The notes below the pieces were generated by a model. That model was not told the DNA's origin. It made no database searches and saw only the letters and a list, made by a program, of their open reading frames with translations. A DNA stretch of 64,000 nucleotides from Niallia sp. FSL W8-0635 (lineage in GTDB: Bacteria; Bacillota; Bacilli; Bacillales; Cytobacillaceae): the NCBI RefSeq assembly GCF_038007965.1, contig NZ_JBBOYD010000001.1, forward strand, positions 3,078,501-3,142,500, read 5' to 3'. The first letter of the stretch is position 1. Every line of letters starts with the position of its first letter. Below are positions 38,349-49,805 of this stretch, in pieces. The position numbers and the translations under genes are program-made.

Positions 38349-39887
38349 TTGAAGAATATAAGATGGATGCTTTTACTTTTGGTCAGCATCTTCTTCATTC
38401 CTACACATCAACTTGTATCAGCAGAAAATCAATTAACCGTTCAAGCTAACACGGTAGTAAATGTTAGAGAAAATCCTGGGCTTGAGCAATCCGTAATTGG
38501 GAAAATGGAGATAGGAAAAGCGTATCCCTTATTAAAAGAAGAAAATGATTGGATTGAAATTCAATATACTTCCACTTCTACTGGGTGGGTTGCCGCCTAT
38601 TTAGTCACAAAAAATGGTCAGGATACTGATAACATGCCACTTGAAACGGAAGAGCCTACTTCCATTTCTACAAAAGCCACCATTACAGATAATGGACTTC
38701 GCTTAAGAAAAGGTCCTGGTACAAATTATCAAGTCATTACTACGCTAGGAAAAGGAATGGAGGTTACCGTCGTTTCCACAAATGGAGATTGGTATCAAAT
38801 AAAAACGAGCTTAGGATCTGGCTGGGTCCATAATGATTATCTCCTACTCGAAAATTCCCAAACCCAATCAAGTACCATAGCGGAAAAGAAAGAGCCTAGT
38901 CAGCAACCAGCGACAGTTATTGAGGATCAAGTTAATCTTCGCAGCAATCCATCTACAAGCGCTGAAATCATTGGTAAAATTAGTATAGGCACTGTAATTA
39001 CCATTATGGAAGAAGAATCTAATTGGGCAAAAATTCAATACTCTGGTAATATTGGTTGGGTACATAAGGATCTGATAGAAAGTAGCGATATCGAAAGCAG
39101 AAAAGGACAAAAAACAGATAAAACGATTAAGCTTCTTTATGACAGAACAAATATTAGAAGTGATGCAACCGTAAATTCAAAGGTTTTACTTGTTGCAGAC
39201 AGCGGTGCAACCTTTCAAGCTGTAGAAGTATTAGATGATTGGTATAAAATCAAGCTTTCAAGCGGTGAATTCGGATATATCGCAGAATGGATTGTAGAAG
39301 ACATTGCAACAGAAAGTCAGCAAGCTACTAATGCCGGAGATTCCACTGATTTAAAAGGAAAGACCATCGTGTTAGATCCTGGTCATGGTGGAAAAGATAG
39401 TGGTACAATTGGGGTAATAGGTACATTAGAAAAGGATTTAAATCTTCGCACTGCAAAACTACTTGCTAATAAATTAGAGGCTTCTGGAGCAAAAGTGATT
39501 CTTACAAGAAAAGACGATGTATTTATACCACTGCAGGGCAGGGTGGATATTAGCCATTTCTACCATGCAGATGCTTTTATCAGCCTTCATTATGATAGCA
39601 TCAATGATAGTTCTGTTAACGGCGTCACCAGCTATTACTACACATCTAATCAGAAAAAACTTGCTACCAGCCTACATAAGAGTATTATTGAAGCAACAAA
39701 TAGAAAAGACAGAGGTGTAAGAAAAAATGAGTATGTTGTTCTTAAGCAAAATAGACAAGTAGCTTCCCTATTAGAATTGGGTTATTTAAGTAATCCAGCT
39801 GAGGAACAAACCTTACTTTCTAGTAAATATCAAGAAACTATTTCTACAGCTATCTATCATGGCTTGGAGAATTATTTTAGTTATTAA
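38349..39887 (+). CDS. N-acetylmuramoyl-L-alanine amidase with four SH3b domains (YrvJ-like)
   Basis: A 512-residue exported cell-wall hydrolase. The signal peptide (residues 1-25) ends near VSA. Four bacterial SH3 domains follow at about 28-87, 107-168, 190-245 and 262-320, each with the VNVREN/LRLRKGP/VNLRSNP/TNIRSDA opening. The C-terminal Amidase_3 domain (from 338) has zinc residues in DPGHGGKDSG and SLHYDS and a conserved Glu in LEKDLNLR. SH3b repeats should bind peptidoglycan. It starts at TTG with GGAAGGAG about 11 nt upstream. One of the few plus-strand genes; its own terminator follows. Confidence 0.9.
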   Translation: MKNIRWMLLLLVSIFFIPTHQLVSAENQLTVQANTVVNVRENPGLEQSVIGKMEIGKAYPLLKEENDWIEIQYTSTSTGWVAAYLVTKNGQDTDNMPLETEEPTSISTKATITDNGLRLRKGPGTNYQVITTLGKGMEVTVVSTNGDWYQIKTSLGSGWVHNDYLLLENSQTQSSTIAEKKEPSQQPATVIEDQVNLRSNPSTSAEIIGKISIGTVITIMEEESNWAKIQYSGNIGWVHKDLIESSDIESRKGQKTDKTIKLLYDRTNIRSDATVNSKVLLVADSGATFQAVEVLDDWYKIKLSSGEFGYIAEWIVEDIATESQQATNAGDSTDLKGKTIVLDPGHGGKDSGTIGVIGTLEKDLNLRTAKLLANKLEASGAKVILTRKDDVFIPLQGRVDISHFYHADAFISLHYDSINDSSVNGVTSYYYTSNQKKLATSLHKSIIEATNRKDRGVRKNEYVVLKQNRQVASLLELGYLSNPAEEQTLLSSKYQETISTAIYHGLENYFSY

Positions 39888-39915
39888 TAAAGGTATTCAT
39901 TACTTATTCCAAACA

Positions 39916-39960
39916 AAAAAGTTCTTTCAAAGAATCAAATCCTTTGAAAGAACTTTTTTT
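39916..39960 (+). terminator. intrinsic terminator after the amidase gene
   Basis: GTTCTTTCAAAG pairs with CTTTGAAAGAAC (39921-39932, 39942-39953), followed by seven Ts on the plus strand. Confidence 0.88.
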
Positions 39961-39974
39961 AATGCTTTAATTTA

Positions 39975-40185
39975 GGCTGTTTTCGTAAAGTTTGTTGCTA
40001 TGATCCGCAGCCTGAATACACTCCGCTTTCCGTGGGGCTCGCGCTGAGCCGCGGTCTGCTTCCGCCTGCAGGGTCTCAGGCTGTCTCGCTAATCCCACAG
40101 GAGTCTACGTGTATTCAGGCTGCTCCATTTTTCTCATCAATTGATTTTTTCTATTAAGAAAGCAACAATCTTTTAGAAAACAGCT
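39975..40185. repeat. MITE-like palindromic intergenic element
   Basis: About 211 bp with imperfect terminal inverted repeats of about 30 bp (GGCTGTTTTC..AAAG.TTGTTGCT at the left; the complement at 40159-40185). Inside is a second inverted pair, GCAGCCTGAATACAC against GTGTATTCAGGCTGC. The centre is GC-rich, unlike the surroundings. It encodes nothing. It resembles dispersed non-coding repeats common in Bacillaceae and lies between two convergent genes, where insertion is harmless. Confidence 0.8.
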
Positions 40186-40202
40186 TTAATTTATTATTAG
40201 GA

Positions 40203-40643
40203 TCACTTACTATCTAATATTATTGTTACAGGTCCGTCATTAACTAGATGTACATCCATCATAGCACCAAAGATACCTGTTTCGACGGTTAAACCATGGT
40301 TCTGCAGGAGCATATTGAACTGTTCATATAGTTCCTTTGCTTGATCAGGTTTCGCTGCATTCATAAAGTTTGGTCTTCTTCCTTTACGAGTATCTCCATA
40401 AAGGGTAAACTGAGAAATTGAAAGAATGGATCCTTTTCGATCCAATATACTTTCATTCATTTTTTCGTTTTCGTCCTCAAAAACACGAAGATGAGCTATT
40501 TTATCAGCAAGATATTTTGCATCTTCTAACTCATCACCGTGTGTAATTCCAACAAGTAAGACGAAGCCTTTCTCTATAGAACCAACTACTTTTCCATCTA
40601 CTTCTACTTTTGCTTCTTTTGATCTTTGTAATACGACACGCAC
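40203..40643 (-). CDS. dtd: D-aminoacyl-tRNA deacylase (YrvI)
   Basis: A 146-residue enzyme that removes D-amino acids wrongly attached to tRNA. The two family motifs are intact: SQFTLYGD (from residue 77) and NDGPVT near the C-terminus, the cross-subunit Gly-cisPro motif. It starts at GTG with AAGGAG upstream. It is 11 nt downstream of relA and probably co-transcribed. Confidence 0.95.
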   Translation of the reverse strand: MRVVLQRSKEAKVEVDGKVVGSIEKGFVLLVGITHGDELEDAKYLADKIAHLRVFEDENEKMNESILDRKGSILSISQFTLYGDTRKGRRPNFMNAAKPDQAKELYEQFNMLLQNHGLTVETGIFGAMMDVHLVNDGPVTIILDSK

Positions 40644-40654
40644 GTCAATACTCC

Positions 40655-42850
40655 TTAGTTCATTATTCTTCGTACAGAATAAACATCTGGAATTTGTTTT
40701 ATACGATCTACTACCTTATGAAGATGATTAACATTTAAAATCATAATGCTCATACTAATTGTAGCCACTTTATTACGGTCAGATTTTCCAGATACTGCCG
40801 AGATATTTGTTTTCGATTCATTTACCGCCTGTAGAACTTCGTTTAATAAACCTCTTCGATCATAGCCGCTTATTTCAATTTCCACATTATATTCTTTTCG
40901 ATTATTTAAATTCGTTTCCCATTCAACTGGAATTAATCGGGCTTTTGCATCCTCTGTATCAATATTCGTACAGTCTGCGCGATGGACAGATACTCCTCGT
41001 CCTTTTGTAATAAATCCAACTATTTCATCGCCTGGAACTGGATTACAACAGCGAGATAAACGAATCAATAAATTATCAATTCCTGTTACTCGAACACCTG
41101 AAGCACTCTTTTTATTATTAGGAAATGACTTCAATTCTGCAACAGCATTTGTAATAGTAGATACTTGTTCTGCATCTCTCTTCTTGCGCCATTTTTCTGT
41201 TAATCGGTTTGCTACTTGGAGTGCTGTAATCCCATTATAGCCAACCGCTGCATACATATCATCTTCTGACATAAAATTAAATTTCTCTATAACAGTCTTC
41301 ACATTATCTGCTGTAAGAATTTCTTTAATATCAAATTCCAAATTGCGTATTTCTTTTTCTACTAATTCTTTGCCTTTTTCAATATTTTCTTCGCGCCGTT
41401 GCTTTTTGAAAAATTGTCTAATTTTATTCTTCGCTTGAGAAGTCTGCGCTATTTTCAACCAATCTTGACTTGGTCCATAGGAATGTTTACTTGTATGAAT
41501 TTCAATGATATCGCCTGTTTTCAACTTATAATCGAGTGTTACCATCTTGCCGTTTACTTTAGCGCCAATCGTTTTATTCCCTATCTCAGAATGGATGCGA
41601 TAGGCAAAGTCAATAGGGACAGAGCCAGAAGGTAACTCAAATACATCTCCTTTTGGCGTAAAGACGAATACCATATCTGAAAATAAATCAATTTTCAGAC
41701 TTTCCATAAACTCTTCCGCATTAACGATATCATCTTGGAATTCTAGTATTTCTCTAAACCAAGTTAATTTTTCTTCAAGAGAGGAGCCTTCATTTACTGA
41801 TTTTCCTTCTTTATATGCCCAATGTGCAGCAATACCGTATTCTGCAATTCGATGCATATCCTGTGTGCGAATCTGCACTTCTAAAGGGTCGCCCTTTGGC
41901 CCAATAACAGTTGTGTGTAAGGACTGATACATATTAGCCTTTGGCATCGCAATATAGTCTTTAAAACGACCTGGCATCGGCTTCCATCTTGTATGAATTA
42001 TTCCTAATATGGCATAGCAATCTTTAATACTATTTACAACAATTCGAACTGCAAGTAAATCATAAATTTCATTAAATTGTTTATTCTGAATAACCATTTT
42101 GCGATAAATGCTATAAATATGCTTTGGTCTCCCTGAAATATCTGCCTGTATATTTACTTCCTTCGTTCCTTCACGAATTTCAGTGATAACCTCATCTAAG
42201 TATTGTTCTCTTTCTGCTCTTTTCTTCTTCATCAAGTTAACAATACGATAATATTGCTGTGGATTCATATAGCGTAATGCTGTATCCTCTAGTTCCCATT
42301 TAATAGTAGAGATTCCTAGACGATGTGCAAGTGGGGCAAAAATTTCTAATGTTTCATTTGAGATGCGGCGCTGCTTTTCCGCAGGTAAATGCTTCAGCGT
42401 TCTCATGTTATGAAGTCTATCTGCAAGCTTAATTAAAATGACACGAATATCTTGCGCCATTGCTACAAACATTTTACGATGGTTTTCTGCTTGCTGTTCT
42501 TCATGAGATTTATATTTAATTTTCCCGAGCTTCGTTACACCGTCAACGAGCATGGCCACTTCACTGTTAAATGCTTTACTTATATCTTCTAAAGTAATTT
42601 CAGTATCTTCAACAACGTCATGGAGAAAACCTGCTGCAACTGTTGCTGGATCCATTTCTAAATCAGCCAAAATACCTGCTACTTGGATTGGATGAATGAT
42701 ATATGGTTCCCCAGATTTTCTATATTGTTCACGATGAGCGTCTCTTGCATATTCATATGCCTTTTCAATAAAGGCTACATGCTCTTCGTTTAAATATCCT
42801 CTAGTCTTATCGATGACTTGTTCGGCGGTTAATACTTGATCATTCGCCAT
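40655..42850 (-). CDS. relA: bifunctional (p)ppGpp synthetase/hydrolase RelA (Rel)
   Basis: A 731-residue long RSH protein. It has an HD hydrolase domain with an intact HDVVEDT (residues 77-83), a synthetase domain with [13 protein letters not shown] and [24 protein letters not shown], a TGS domain ([20 protein letters not shown]), a helical/zinc-finger part with [12 protein letters not shown], and a C-terminal ACT domain. Both activities should be present. The ATG at 42850 has AGGTGATTAC before it; an upstream in-frame codon at 42865 is not needed. Followed by dtd. Confidence 0.96.
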   Translation of the reverse strand: MANDQVLTAEQVIDKTRGYLNEEHVAFIEKAYEYARDAHREQYRKSGEPYIIHPIQVAGILADLEMDPATVAAGFLHDVVEDTEITLEDISKAFNSEVAMLVDGVTKLGKIKYKSHEEQQAENHRKMFVAMAQDIRVILIKLADRLHNMRTLKHLPAEKQRRISNETLEIFAPLAHRLGISTIKWELEDTALRYMNPQQYYRIVNLMKKKRAEREQYLDEVITEIREGTKEVNIQADISGRPKHIYSIYRKMVIQNKQFNEIYDLLAVRIVVNSIKDCYAILGIIHTRWKPMPGRFKDYIAMPKANMYQSLHTTVIGPKGDPLEVQIRTQDMHRIAEYGIAAHWAYKEGKSVNEGSSLEEKLTWFREILEFQDDIVNAEEFMESLKIDLFSDMVFVFTPKGDVFELPSGSVPIDFAYRIHSEIGNKTIGAKVNGKMVTLDYKLKTGDIIEIHTSKHSYGPSQDWLKIAQTSQAKNKIRQFFKKQRREENIEKGKELVEKEIRNLEFDIKEILTADNVKTVIEKFNFMSEDDMYAAVGYNGITALQVANRLTEKWRKKRDAEQVSTITNAVAELKSFPNNKKSASGVRVTGIDNLLIRLSRCCNPVPGDEIVGFITKGRGVSVHRADCTNIDTEDAKARLIPVEWETNLNNRKEYNVEIEISGYDRRGLLNEVLQAVNESKTNISAVSGKSDRNKVATISMSIMILNVNHLHKVVDRIKQIPDVYSVRRIMN

Positions 42851-43101
42851 GTAATCACCTTTCATATCACAATTATATTATTATAAATTATCACATTTTA
42901 AACATTCTTTCTATTTCACTATTTTTATGCTAAGCACATTAAAAAGAATAAAATTAATTTTAGAATGATTATTACTATTATCGAAAAAAAAAGGGAGATT
43001 GTAAAGGGATTGGAAGTAAATTTTATACAGATATAAAGAAAAATGTCGAATGAAGGCGATTTTCATAAAAAAACAATGAACTTATTTCTTTTTTATTTAT
43101 C

Positions 43102-43133
43102 AAAAAAGAGCACTCTTAACAAGCGCTCCTTTT
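43102..43133 (-). terminator. intrinsic terminator after apt
   Basis: On the minus strand GAGCGCTTGTTAAGAGTGCTC forms a short stem followed by six Ts. Confidence 0.7.
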
Positions 43134-43144
43134 AAATATATGGA

Positions 43145-43657
43145 TTAATATTCCATTAATGTTAAAATATCATATCCGTCTAAATTTTTACGTCCTTCAA
43201 GATAAGATAATTCAATTAAAAATGCAATACCGGCAACAACGCCGCCAAGCTCTTCTACTAATTTAATTGTTGCTTCAATTGTACCACCAGTTGCTAATAA
43301 ATCATCTGTGATTAAAACACGTTGACCTGGTTTAATTGCATCCTTATGGATTGTTAATACATCTTTACCGTACTCTAATCCATATTCTACTTTAATTGTC
43401 TCTCTTGGCAATTTTCCCTCTTTACGAACTGGAGCAAAACCTACCCCAAGTGAATAAGCAACTGGACAACCGATGATAAACCCTCTTGCTTCTGGCCCAA
43501 CAACTATATCAATTTCTTTTTCTTTCGCATACGCTACTATTTGATCTGTTGCATATCTATATGCTTCGCCATTATCCATTAAAGTTGTTATATCCTTGAA
43601 TCTGATCCCTTCTTTTGGCCAATCTTCAACGATTGTAACATATTGTTTTAAATCCAT
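43145..43657 (-). CDS. apt: adenine phosphoribosyltransferase
   Basis: A 170-residue purine salvage enzyme making AMP from adenine and PRPP. The PRPP-binding loop [13 protein letters not shown] is at 114-126, [10 protein letters not shown] at 54-63 and the flexible loop RKEGKLP at 78-84. It starts at ATG; the first 10 bases overlap the end of recJ. The recJ-apt-relA order is as in B. subtilis. Confidence 0.97.
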   Translation of the reverse strand: MDLKQYVTIVEDWPKEGIRFKDITTLMDNGEAYRYATDQIVAYAKEKEIDIVVGPEARGFIIGCPVAYSLGVGFAPVRKEGKLPRETIKVEYGLEYGKDVLTIHKDAIKPGQRVLITDDLLATGGTIEATIKLVEELGGVVAGIAFLIELSYLEGRKNLDGYDILTLMEY

Positions 43658-46011
43658 TCTTTTACTTCCTCCTCATTATTAACGGATTCTTTTAGAATAA
43701 GATCAAACCAATTTTTTAGTTGCTCATAAGATGAATAAATTAATTCATTTTCTAGCTCAAATTGCGCTTGCTTTTGTTGAAATGAGATTGATTCTGATAA
43801 ATCTCTTTTCGGAACATTCTTATTCAGAGTAATAAATCCATCCTTCATTGTAACAAAATTTAATTCAAAAAACACCTTTGACATAAAATCTACCGTTTCT
43901 TTACTCCAACCTTTTCTTCTAGCAAGCTCACCACCAAATTTTTCCAAGTGAAATGTTCCCTGTTTTGCCAAAAATGCATAGAACCATTTAAAATGGTCTC
44001 GATTGGGCATCGTGCTAAAAAAGTCACTTTGTTGTTTATAAAATACAGCATAGATTCTTGCTGGTTGATTGTTCACTAACAATGTTTTTAACATATCCAA
44101 ATTTGGTGGATAATCTGCTAATACAATCGACTTATCTATCGATGCAAGTAATGCTGCATCCTCGCTTGTTTCGATTACTTGGTAGGAGACGCGCTGTTCA
44201 ATCCCCTTCGGTACAGAATCTTGGTGAAAAAAGATCCAGTGAGCATCACTAGGAACTGTTTCAAATAAATGATCCATTTTTCGTAAACTTCTATAGTCAA
44301 ACAGCTGCCAGTGAGAAACCTCAATATCCTGTATAAAGATTTGTGGTTTTTTGCGATTATTCCATTCATTTACGGAAAGCTCTCCAAGAACAGATACTTT
44401 CGCGCTCGGTGAAATATGATCACATAGATCACCTATTCCAAATCCTATACCATCTAAATCAACTTCGTCTTGCTTTAATATAATCTTTAAGTGATTTTGA
44501 TTAGAGCCTATTTTCCTCATATTGTCTATTTCTAGGTCACAAAATGTCAACTTAGGCTTGGGATTATCCACTCCAAAGGGAGCTAGCATTTGCATGTCTT
44601 CTATTGATTTGATAGAAATCTCTTTAATAGAAAAGCTTCCATCCACCTTTGTTAATGGCACGAGATCTTCTTTCGTTAGTTGTTCAAAGGCTAATTTATT
44701 TAAGTTATTTCTTAGCACTTCTACATCTTCTATTTTTAAAGACATTCCCGCCGCCATAGGATGTCCACCAAAATGAGGGAGGATATCTCGACAAGTGGAT
44801 AAATTTTTATATAAATCAAACCCTTCAATACTTCGAGCAGATCCTTTTGCAATTCCCTTTTCATAATCAAAGCTTAATACAATTGTTGGTCGATAAAATT
44901 TCTCCACTAATCTGGAAGCAACAATCCCAACTACACCAGGATTCCAACCTTCTTTTCCAACAATTAGAACATTATTTTCTATTAAAGGATAATATTGTTC
45001 CACTTGCTCGATAGCCTCTTCTGTTATTTGATTAACAATGGCTTGTCTTTCTTTATTCGTTTCTTCCATTTCGAGGGCAAGTTCTTTTGCTAAGTCTGGA
45101 TCATCTGTTAGCAACAAATCCACAGCAGGATCTGCACTACCTAGTCTCCCGATTGCATTAATTCTTGGCGCTAGCATAAATCCAATTGTTTCTTCATTAA
45201 TGGTATTTTTATCGACATTCATTTGGCGATATAATGCATTTAAACCAATATTATCTGTTTCTTGTAATGCCTTAATCCCTTTTTTGGCAAGGAGACGATT
45301 CTCTCCAGTTAAAGAAACAAGATCAGCAATTGTTCCTATTGCCGCAAAGGGCAATAAATGAAGGGGAGCACTGCCAAGTAGAGCATGGGATAGCTTGAAT
45401 GAAACACCGACACCTGCTAAATCACGAAATGGATACTCACTACCTTCTATTTTTGGGTGGATAATTGCAAGAGCCTCTGGCAATATCGGTCCTGGCTCAT
45501 GATGATCCGTAATGATTAGGTCAATCCCTAATTCTTTTGCCACTTGTGCTTCATGAACAGCAGCAATTCCTGTATCAACCGTAATAATTAATTGAACACC
45601 AATGCTTTTTGCATAGCGGAAAGCACCTTCATTTGGTCCATATCCTTCCGTAAATCGGTTTGGAATATAAAATTGCACATTGGCACCAAGTGTTTCTAAT
45701 GTTTTCATCATGACAGTAGTACTAGTTACTCCATCCGCGTCATAATCTCCAAAAATTAAAATTGATTCATTATTTGTGATTGCTTTTTGTATTCGTGCTA
45801 CCGCTATATCCATTCCTAGTAGTAGAAACGGGTTATGAAATTCATTATTGTCATCAAATAAAAATGCTTTTGCTTCTTGTGTTGTTTGATAACCTCTTTT
45901 TAGTAATAACGAGGCAACAATTGGCGATATTTTTAATTCTTCTGCTATTACAGCAGCACTTTCTTTATTGGGAATTTCTTCTTGTATCCACCTTTTCTTA
46001 GAACGTAACAT
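43648..46011 (-). CDS. recJ: single-stranded-DNA-specific exonuclease RecJ
   Basis: A 787-residue 5'-3' exonuclease of the DHH phosphoesterase family. Metal motifs are DYDADG (89-94), VDTGIA and DHHEPG (169-174); the DHHA1 domain contains [11 protein letters not shown], and an OB domain follows. The C-terminal extension of about 200 residues is of the kind seen in Bacilli. It starts at ATG. The 3' end overlaps apt by 10 nt. Confidence 0.95.
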   Translation of the reverse strand: MLRSKKRWIQEEIPNKESAAVIAEELKISPIVASLLLKRGYQTTQEAKAFLFDDNNEFHNPFLLLGMDIAVARIQKAITNNESILIFGDYDADGVTSTTVMMKTLETLGANVQFYIPNRFTEGYGPNEGAFRYAKSIGVQLIITVDTGIAAVHEAQVAKELGIDLIITDHHEPGPILPEALAIIHPKIEGSEYPFRDLAGVGVSFKLSHALLGSAPLHLLPFAAIGTIADLVSLTGENRLLAKKGIKALQETDNIGLNALYRQMNVDKNTINEETIGFMLAPRINAIGRLGSADPAVDLLLTDDPDLAKELALEMEETNKERQAIVNQITEEAIEQVEQYYPLIENNVLIVGKEGWNPGVVGIVASRLVEKFYRPTIVLSFDYEKGIAKGSARSIEGFDLYKNLSTCRDILPHFGGHPMAAGMSLKIEDVEVLRNNLNKLAFEQLTKEDLVPLTKVDGSFSIKEISIKSIEDMQMLAPFGVDNPKPKLTFCDLEIDNMRKIGSNQNHLKIILKQDEVDLDGIGFGIGDLCDHISPSAKVSVLGELSVNEWNNRKKPQIFIQDIEVSHWQLFDYRSLRKMDHLFETVPSDAHWIFFHQDSVPKGIEQRVSYQVIETSEDAALLASIDKSIVLADYPPNLDMLKTLLVNNQPARIYAVFYKQQSDFFSTMPNRDHFKWFYAFLAKQGTFHLEKFGGELARRKGWSKETVDFMSKVFFELNFVTMKDGFITLNKNVPKRDLSESISFQQKQAQFELENELIYSSYEQLKNWFDLILKESVNNEEEVKEWI

Positions 46012-46162
46012 TCCATCACCTCAATCTAACTATTATACTAGTTAAAAGGAGCTGTTTCAATGCAAGAAGAATGGAAATGCTTAAGGTTCCTTTTTTAAAA
46101 ATACTTTAATAATTTAAACGAATATTATTATATACCTCTAGTAGAAAATTAAATAAAAATAG

Positions 46163-46224
46163 ATACCTGAACGAAATTGTTTACGTTGAAAAAATAAACA
46201 ACAGCAACTTCTTAGCAGGCATCT
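46163..46224 (-). terminator. candidate terminator after the LapA-family gene
   Basis: On the minus strand AGATGCCTG pairs with CAGGTATCT (one G-U) across a long loop that contains a second stem TTGTTTA/TAAACAA; a T-rich tract follows. Confidence 0.5.
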
Positions 46225-46240
46225 AATTCTTAAGTTTCGA

Positions 46241-46537
46241 TTATAAATCTTTTACATCCGTTGAAATGGTTTTTTTATCACCACTTTTTGCTTCTAATTC
46301 TCTTTTTTCTTTCTCTAATGTTTTGATTTTTCGTTGCAATGCATAGATACGAATAATCCCTGTAGAACCAATAATCAATCCCCCTAATAGAACAGATATT
46401 AATATTACTAAAATAAGTGGCCATTGTCCCTCTCCAAATAGATAATTAACAGACACTGGGTCAACATTAATAACTGCAAATATCGCAACTATTAATGCAA
46501 AAATAATCCCCCAAAGAATACTCCATTGAATTTTCAA
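46241..46537 (-). CDS. LapA-family membrane protein (YrvD)
   Basis: A 98-residue protein with two hydrophobic segments (ILWGIIFALIVAIFAVINV and LILVILISVLLGGLIIGS) and a C-terminal charged helix (LQRKIKTLEKEKRELEAK) that should form a coiled coil. It matches the LapA/DUF1049 pattern. The function is unclear; in E. coli a family member helps assemble lipopolysaccharide, which does not apply here. TTG start with AGGAGGGG about 7 nt upstream. It lies between secDF and recJ as in B. subtilis. Confidence 0.82.
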   Translation of the reverse strand: MKIQWSILWGIIFALIVAIFAVINVDPVSVNYLFGEGQWPLILVILISVLLGGLIIGSTGIIRIYALQRKIKTLEKEKRELEAKSGDKKTISTDVKDL

Positions 46538-46669
46538 TTACTTCCCCTCCTTTTTCCCTATATTTCTTTCTAGTATTCCCTAATTTCCTTATTATCACTT
46601 ATTTAAACAACGGAGGAAAAGAATATTTCACCCTTCCAAAAAATACAATTTTTTTTAAAATAGAAACAC

Positions 46670-46706
46670 AAAAAAAGCCTGTCTCTATTTCAATAGGAGA
46701 CAAGCT
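46670..46706 (-). terminator. intrinsic terminator after secDF
   Basis: On the minus strand AGC(T)TGTCTCC pairs with GAGACAGGCT around a 10-nt loop, with seven Ts following. Confidence 0.8.
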
Positions 46707-46718
46707 CTTTGCTTACTA

Positions 46719-48971
46719 TTATACTTGTGGTTCGTCAGAAATTGGTCTCTTCTCTTTATAAGTAACTAAGACACCTTTTCTCTTTAATTCTTTCTTCTTC
46801 CATACATACCAGAGCTGTGATGCAATGAAGATAGAAGAATATGCTCCACCAATTAAACCAATAAGTAACGCTAATGAGAAGTTTGTAATTGCGCTGCTTC
46901 CAAATAGTAATAGAGCAACTACACAAATAACAACTGTTAGTACAGTATTTATCGAACGAGCTAACGTTTGTCTAATACTTATATTGATAATATCTTTTAT
47001 TTCTTGTGGTGTTTTGATTCGCTTCTTCTTCACTAGGTTTTCCCTAATACGGTCAAAAGTTACAATCGTATCATTAATCGAATAACCGACAATCGTTAAC
47101 ACAGCTGCAATAAAGGTAATATCTACTTCTAATCTTGTAAGACTAAAGATTACTAAAATAAAGAACGCATCATGAAGTAACGCTATAACCGCTGCAAGTC
47201 CCATATATATTTCAAAGCGAATCGCAACATAAATAATAATCCCAATGGATGAGAAAATAATCGCATAGATAGCGTTTTTAGCAAGCTCTTTCCCCACTGT
47301 TGGAGAAACACTACTCACATTCGGGTCATGACCATACGTATTTTTAAACTCTGATTTTATTGTATTAATTTCATTTTGACTTAAATCACCTTTAATACGG
47401 ATGGCAGCTACTTCTTGATTATCACCTGAAATAATAATATCGTCTGCCTTTACATCCAACTTGTCCAATTGATCTTCAATCTCAGCAGTTGTTAATGCTT
47501 TATCCGCCATAACTTCTATGCGGGATCCACTTGCAAAATCAATTCCAAGGTTAAGCTTGAATATAAACATAATAACAAGCCCGACAACAATTAAAATGCT
47601 TGATATAGCAAAGAATACATTCTTATGTTTAACAAAATCAAGACGATCAAACTTTGTTGGCAAAGTTAATGTATCATAATTTTCACTTATATGTTTGACG
47701 TCTTTCTTTCTCACGCCAAACCAGGTGATTTTTTTATCAAAAGCTTTACTCTTCACAAGCAACCCTAATAATAATCTAGATCCATAAACTGCCGAAACAA
47801 AACTCATTAAAATACTGACAATTAACAATGTCGCAAACCCTTTTACAGAGCTTGTTCCATAAATGAATAAAATGATGGCTGCAAGCATGGTTGTTAAGTT
47901 AGCATCAACTACAGTTGAAGTTGAATTCTTATTCCCAGCCTGAACAGCAGCTCGCAACGACTTACCAACTTTTAATTCATCCTTAATTCTTTCATAGGTA
48001 ATGATGTTGGCATCTACAGCCATCCCGACACCAAGAATAAGTGCTGCAATACCAGGAAGTGTCAATACACCATTCATTAAATCTAGAACAAGAAGATTTA
48101 AATAAACATAAATAGATAATGTAATAACAGCCACTAATCCCGGAAGACGGTAATATAAAAGCATAAATAAAAATACTATCCCTACTCCAATAATCCCCGC
48201 TTTTACCGTATCTTTTAATGCCTGATCTCCAAACTGTGCGCCAACACTAGTTGAATATTCCTCTGTTAATTTTACTGGCAACGCACCCGCATTTAATAAT
48301 TCTGCTAATCGAGTTGCCTCATCCACTGTAAAATTACCAGTTATGGAAACTGTATCGGAATTAATGACTTCACTTACCATCGGTGCTGATAAATATTTAG
48401 GTTCTTCCTTTGCTGCTTCTGCACTATAAGAATCTCCCTCTTCAAAATCCAGCCAGATTACCAATGGACTACCTAAAACAGATTCCGTTACTTCTTTAAA
48501 CTTATTTGCATCTTTTAGTTTTAAAGAGACACTAGGCTTGCCATACTGATCGAATTCTTGGCTAGCTCCACCTTGAACTAAATCAGAGCCATCTAGTAAT
48601 TTCTTATCTTGAATATCTCTAAATGTTAAATTGGCTTCTGTTGAAAGCATTTCTCTAGCTTCATTTTGATCTGTAATACCAGCTAGTTGAACTCTTATTC
48701 GGTCATTCCCTTCAATTTGGATAACTGGTTCACTAACGCCTAACACATTTATCCTTTTATCCAAAGCTTGGGCAGTGCTTTTTAATGCCGATTCGTCAAT
48801 TTTCCCTTTTCCTTTTTCCAGTGGCTCTACTTTATAAAGCACTTCAAATCCACCTTGCAGGTCTAACCCTAGCTTAATATCACCTAAAATCTTATTCGTT
48901 GTTCCTCCCATTAATCCTGCAGCCAAGACAATGATCAATAAAAAAGCAACAATTCTACTGCGTTTAACCAT
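46719..48971 (-). CDS. secDF: fused protein translocase subunit SecDF
   Basis: A 750-residue RND-type membrane protein in which SecD and SecF are fused, as in B. subtilis. The SecD half (1-420) has the P1 domain and LDLQGGFEVLY signature and six helices with GVGMAVDANIITYERIKDE. The SecF half has GIDFASGSRIEV and VGYSINDTIVTFDRIREN. It uses the proton motive force to complete protein export. Starts at ATG, with its own terminator. The 365 nt upstream holds no gene. Confidence 0.96.
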   Translation of the reverse strand: MVKRSRIVAFLLIIVLAAGLMGGTTNKILGDIKLGLDLQGGFEVLYKVEPLEKGKGKIDESALKSTAQALDKRINVLGVSEPVIQIEGNDRIRVQLAGITDQNEAREMLSTEANLTFRDIQDKKLLDGSDLVQGGASQEFDQYGKPSVSLKLKDANKFKEVTESVLGSPLVIWLDFEEGDSYSAEAAKEEPKYLSAPMVSEVINSDTVSITGNFTVDEATRLAELLNAGALPVKLTEEYSTSVGAQFGDQALKDTVKAGIIGVGIVFLFMLLYYRLPGLVAVITLSIYVYLNLLVLDLMNGVLTLPGIAALILGVGMAVDANIITYERIKDELKVGKSLRAAVQAGNKNSTSTVVDANLTTMLAAIILFIYGTSSVKGFATLLIVSILMSFVSAVYGSRLLLGLLVKSKAFDKKITWFGVRKKDVKHISENYDTLTLPTKFDRLDFVKHKNVFFAISSILIVVGLVIMFIFKLNLGIDFASGSRIEVMADKALTTAEIEDQLDKLDVKADDIIISGDNQEVAAIRIKGDLSQNEINTIKSEFKNTYGHDPNVSSVSPTVGKELAKNAIYAIIFSSIGIIIYVAIRFEIYMGLAAVIALLHDAFFILVIFSLTRLEVDITFIAAVLTIVGYSINDTIVTFDRIRENLVKKKRIKTPQEIKDIINISIRQTLARSINTVLTVVICVVALLLFGSSAITNFSLALLIGLIGGAYSSIFIASQLWYVWKKKELKRKGVLVTYKEKRPISDEPQV

Positions 48972-49336
48972 TATGTATTAATCCTCCTCATGTAATACAA
49001 AGCAGAAACTTCTTCACTTATGAAACAGGTATACTAGCCAATTCTTCACCATTTGTTTGGCCAAAACTAAGTTATGTTTTCGTTTAATACGGACCTTTCA
49101 ATCAGGCGTAAAATCTATTTTCACAGCTCACTTCTTTCAAGTAACTTAAACTAGTAAGTACTTCAAATTATTTAGAATAAACTCATTATGGAACAGTTTA
49201 TCATGACTGTCAATTTGTATGAGAAAAATATATTAGTAAAATTTTCTGCTTACCCTATAAAATAAAGGCATCTTCTTTTCCCTTAACGAAAACCTTTAAA
49301 ACTAGCTCAAACTCTTCTTTGTCTAATGCCCAACCT
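48972..49336. other. intergenic region between secDF and comN
   Basis: No gene, repeat or clear terminator is seen. It should contain the secDF promoter; I found no convincing -35/-10 pair. Confidence 0.5.
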
Positions 49337-49636
49337 TTATTTCAATAATTGCTTTTTCTCTTCTTCAGTTAAGACTGAAAACAAGTCTGCTGTTTTAAAT
49401 GCCTCAATAGTAGCGTAGTTCATATAATCTGCTACCTTAACATTTAGTATCTCCTGTACTAATTCTGAAATTCTAATCTCTTCAGAAGGCTTTTTCCATT
49501 TTTTCTTTGTTAAAAACACCCATAGCTCGTCCTCTTTAATGGTGTCATAACCTAGTAAATGAAACTCTTCAATCTTACTATTTAATACAGGCTTTACTTG
49601 TGAACGATATTGGTCATATAAATGTGTTGACGACAT
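49337..49636 (-). CDS. comN: post-transcriptional regulator ComN (YrzD)
   Basis: A 99-residue protein (MSSTHLYDQYRSQVKPVLNSK..) with the conserved segment DELWVFLTKKKWKKPSEEIRISELVQEILNVK split by charged residues. B. subtilis ComN (98 residues) acts after transcription on the late competence comE message. The start ATG has a usable site (GGAGTGAA). It lies between secDF and spoVB, as in B. subtilis, and diverges from spoVB. Confidence 0.9.
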   Translation of the reverse strand: MSSTHLYDQYRSQVKPVLNSKIEEFHLLGYDTIKEDELWVFLTKKKWKKPSEEIRISELVQEILNVKVADYMNYATIEAFKTADLFSVLTEEEKKQLLK

Positions 49637-49774
49637 GCTTATTCACTCCATTACAGTCAGTTTAATGTGTAGAATCATCTTATTCAATATCTTTTATATA
49701 GCAACAAATTATTGAAAATAACTCTTTCTAAAATAGTTTCTTTTTAAACAACACACTTTCTTTTAAAAAACCTT

Positions 49775-49805
49775 GTCATGCTTTGTCCACATTGTTGCAT
49801 ATAGT
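49775..49805 (+). promoter_or_regulatory. candidate sigma-E promoter of spoVB
   Basis: GTCATGCT (49775-49782) and CATATAGT (49798-49805), spaced 15 nt, resemble the mother-cell sigma-E elements. It lies 45 nt upstream of the spoVB ATG; B. subtilis spoVB is sigma-E dependent. Confidence 0.5.
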
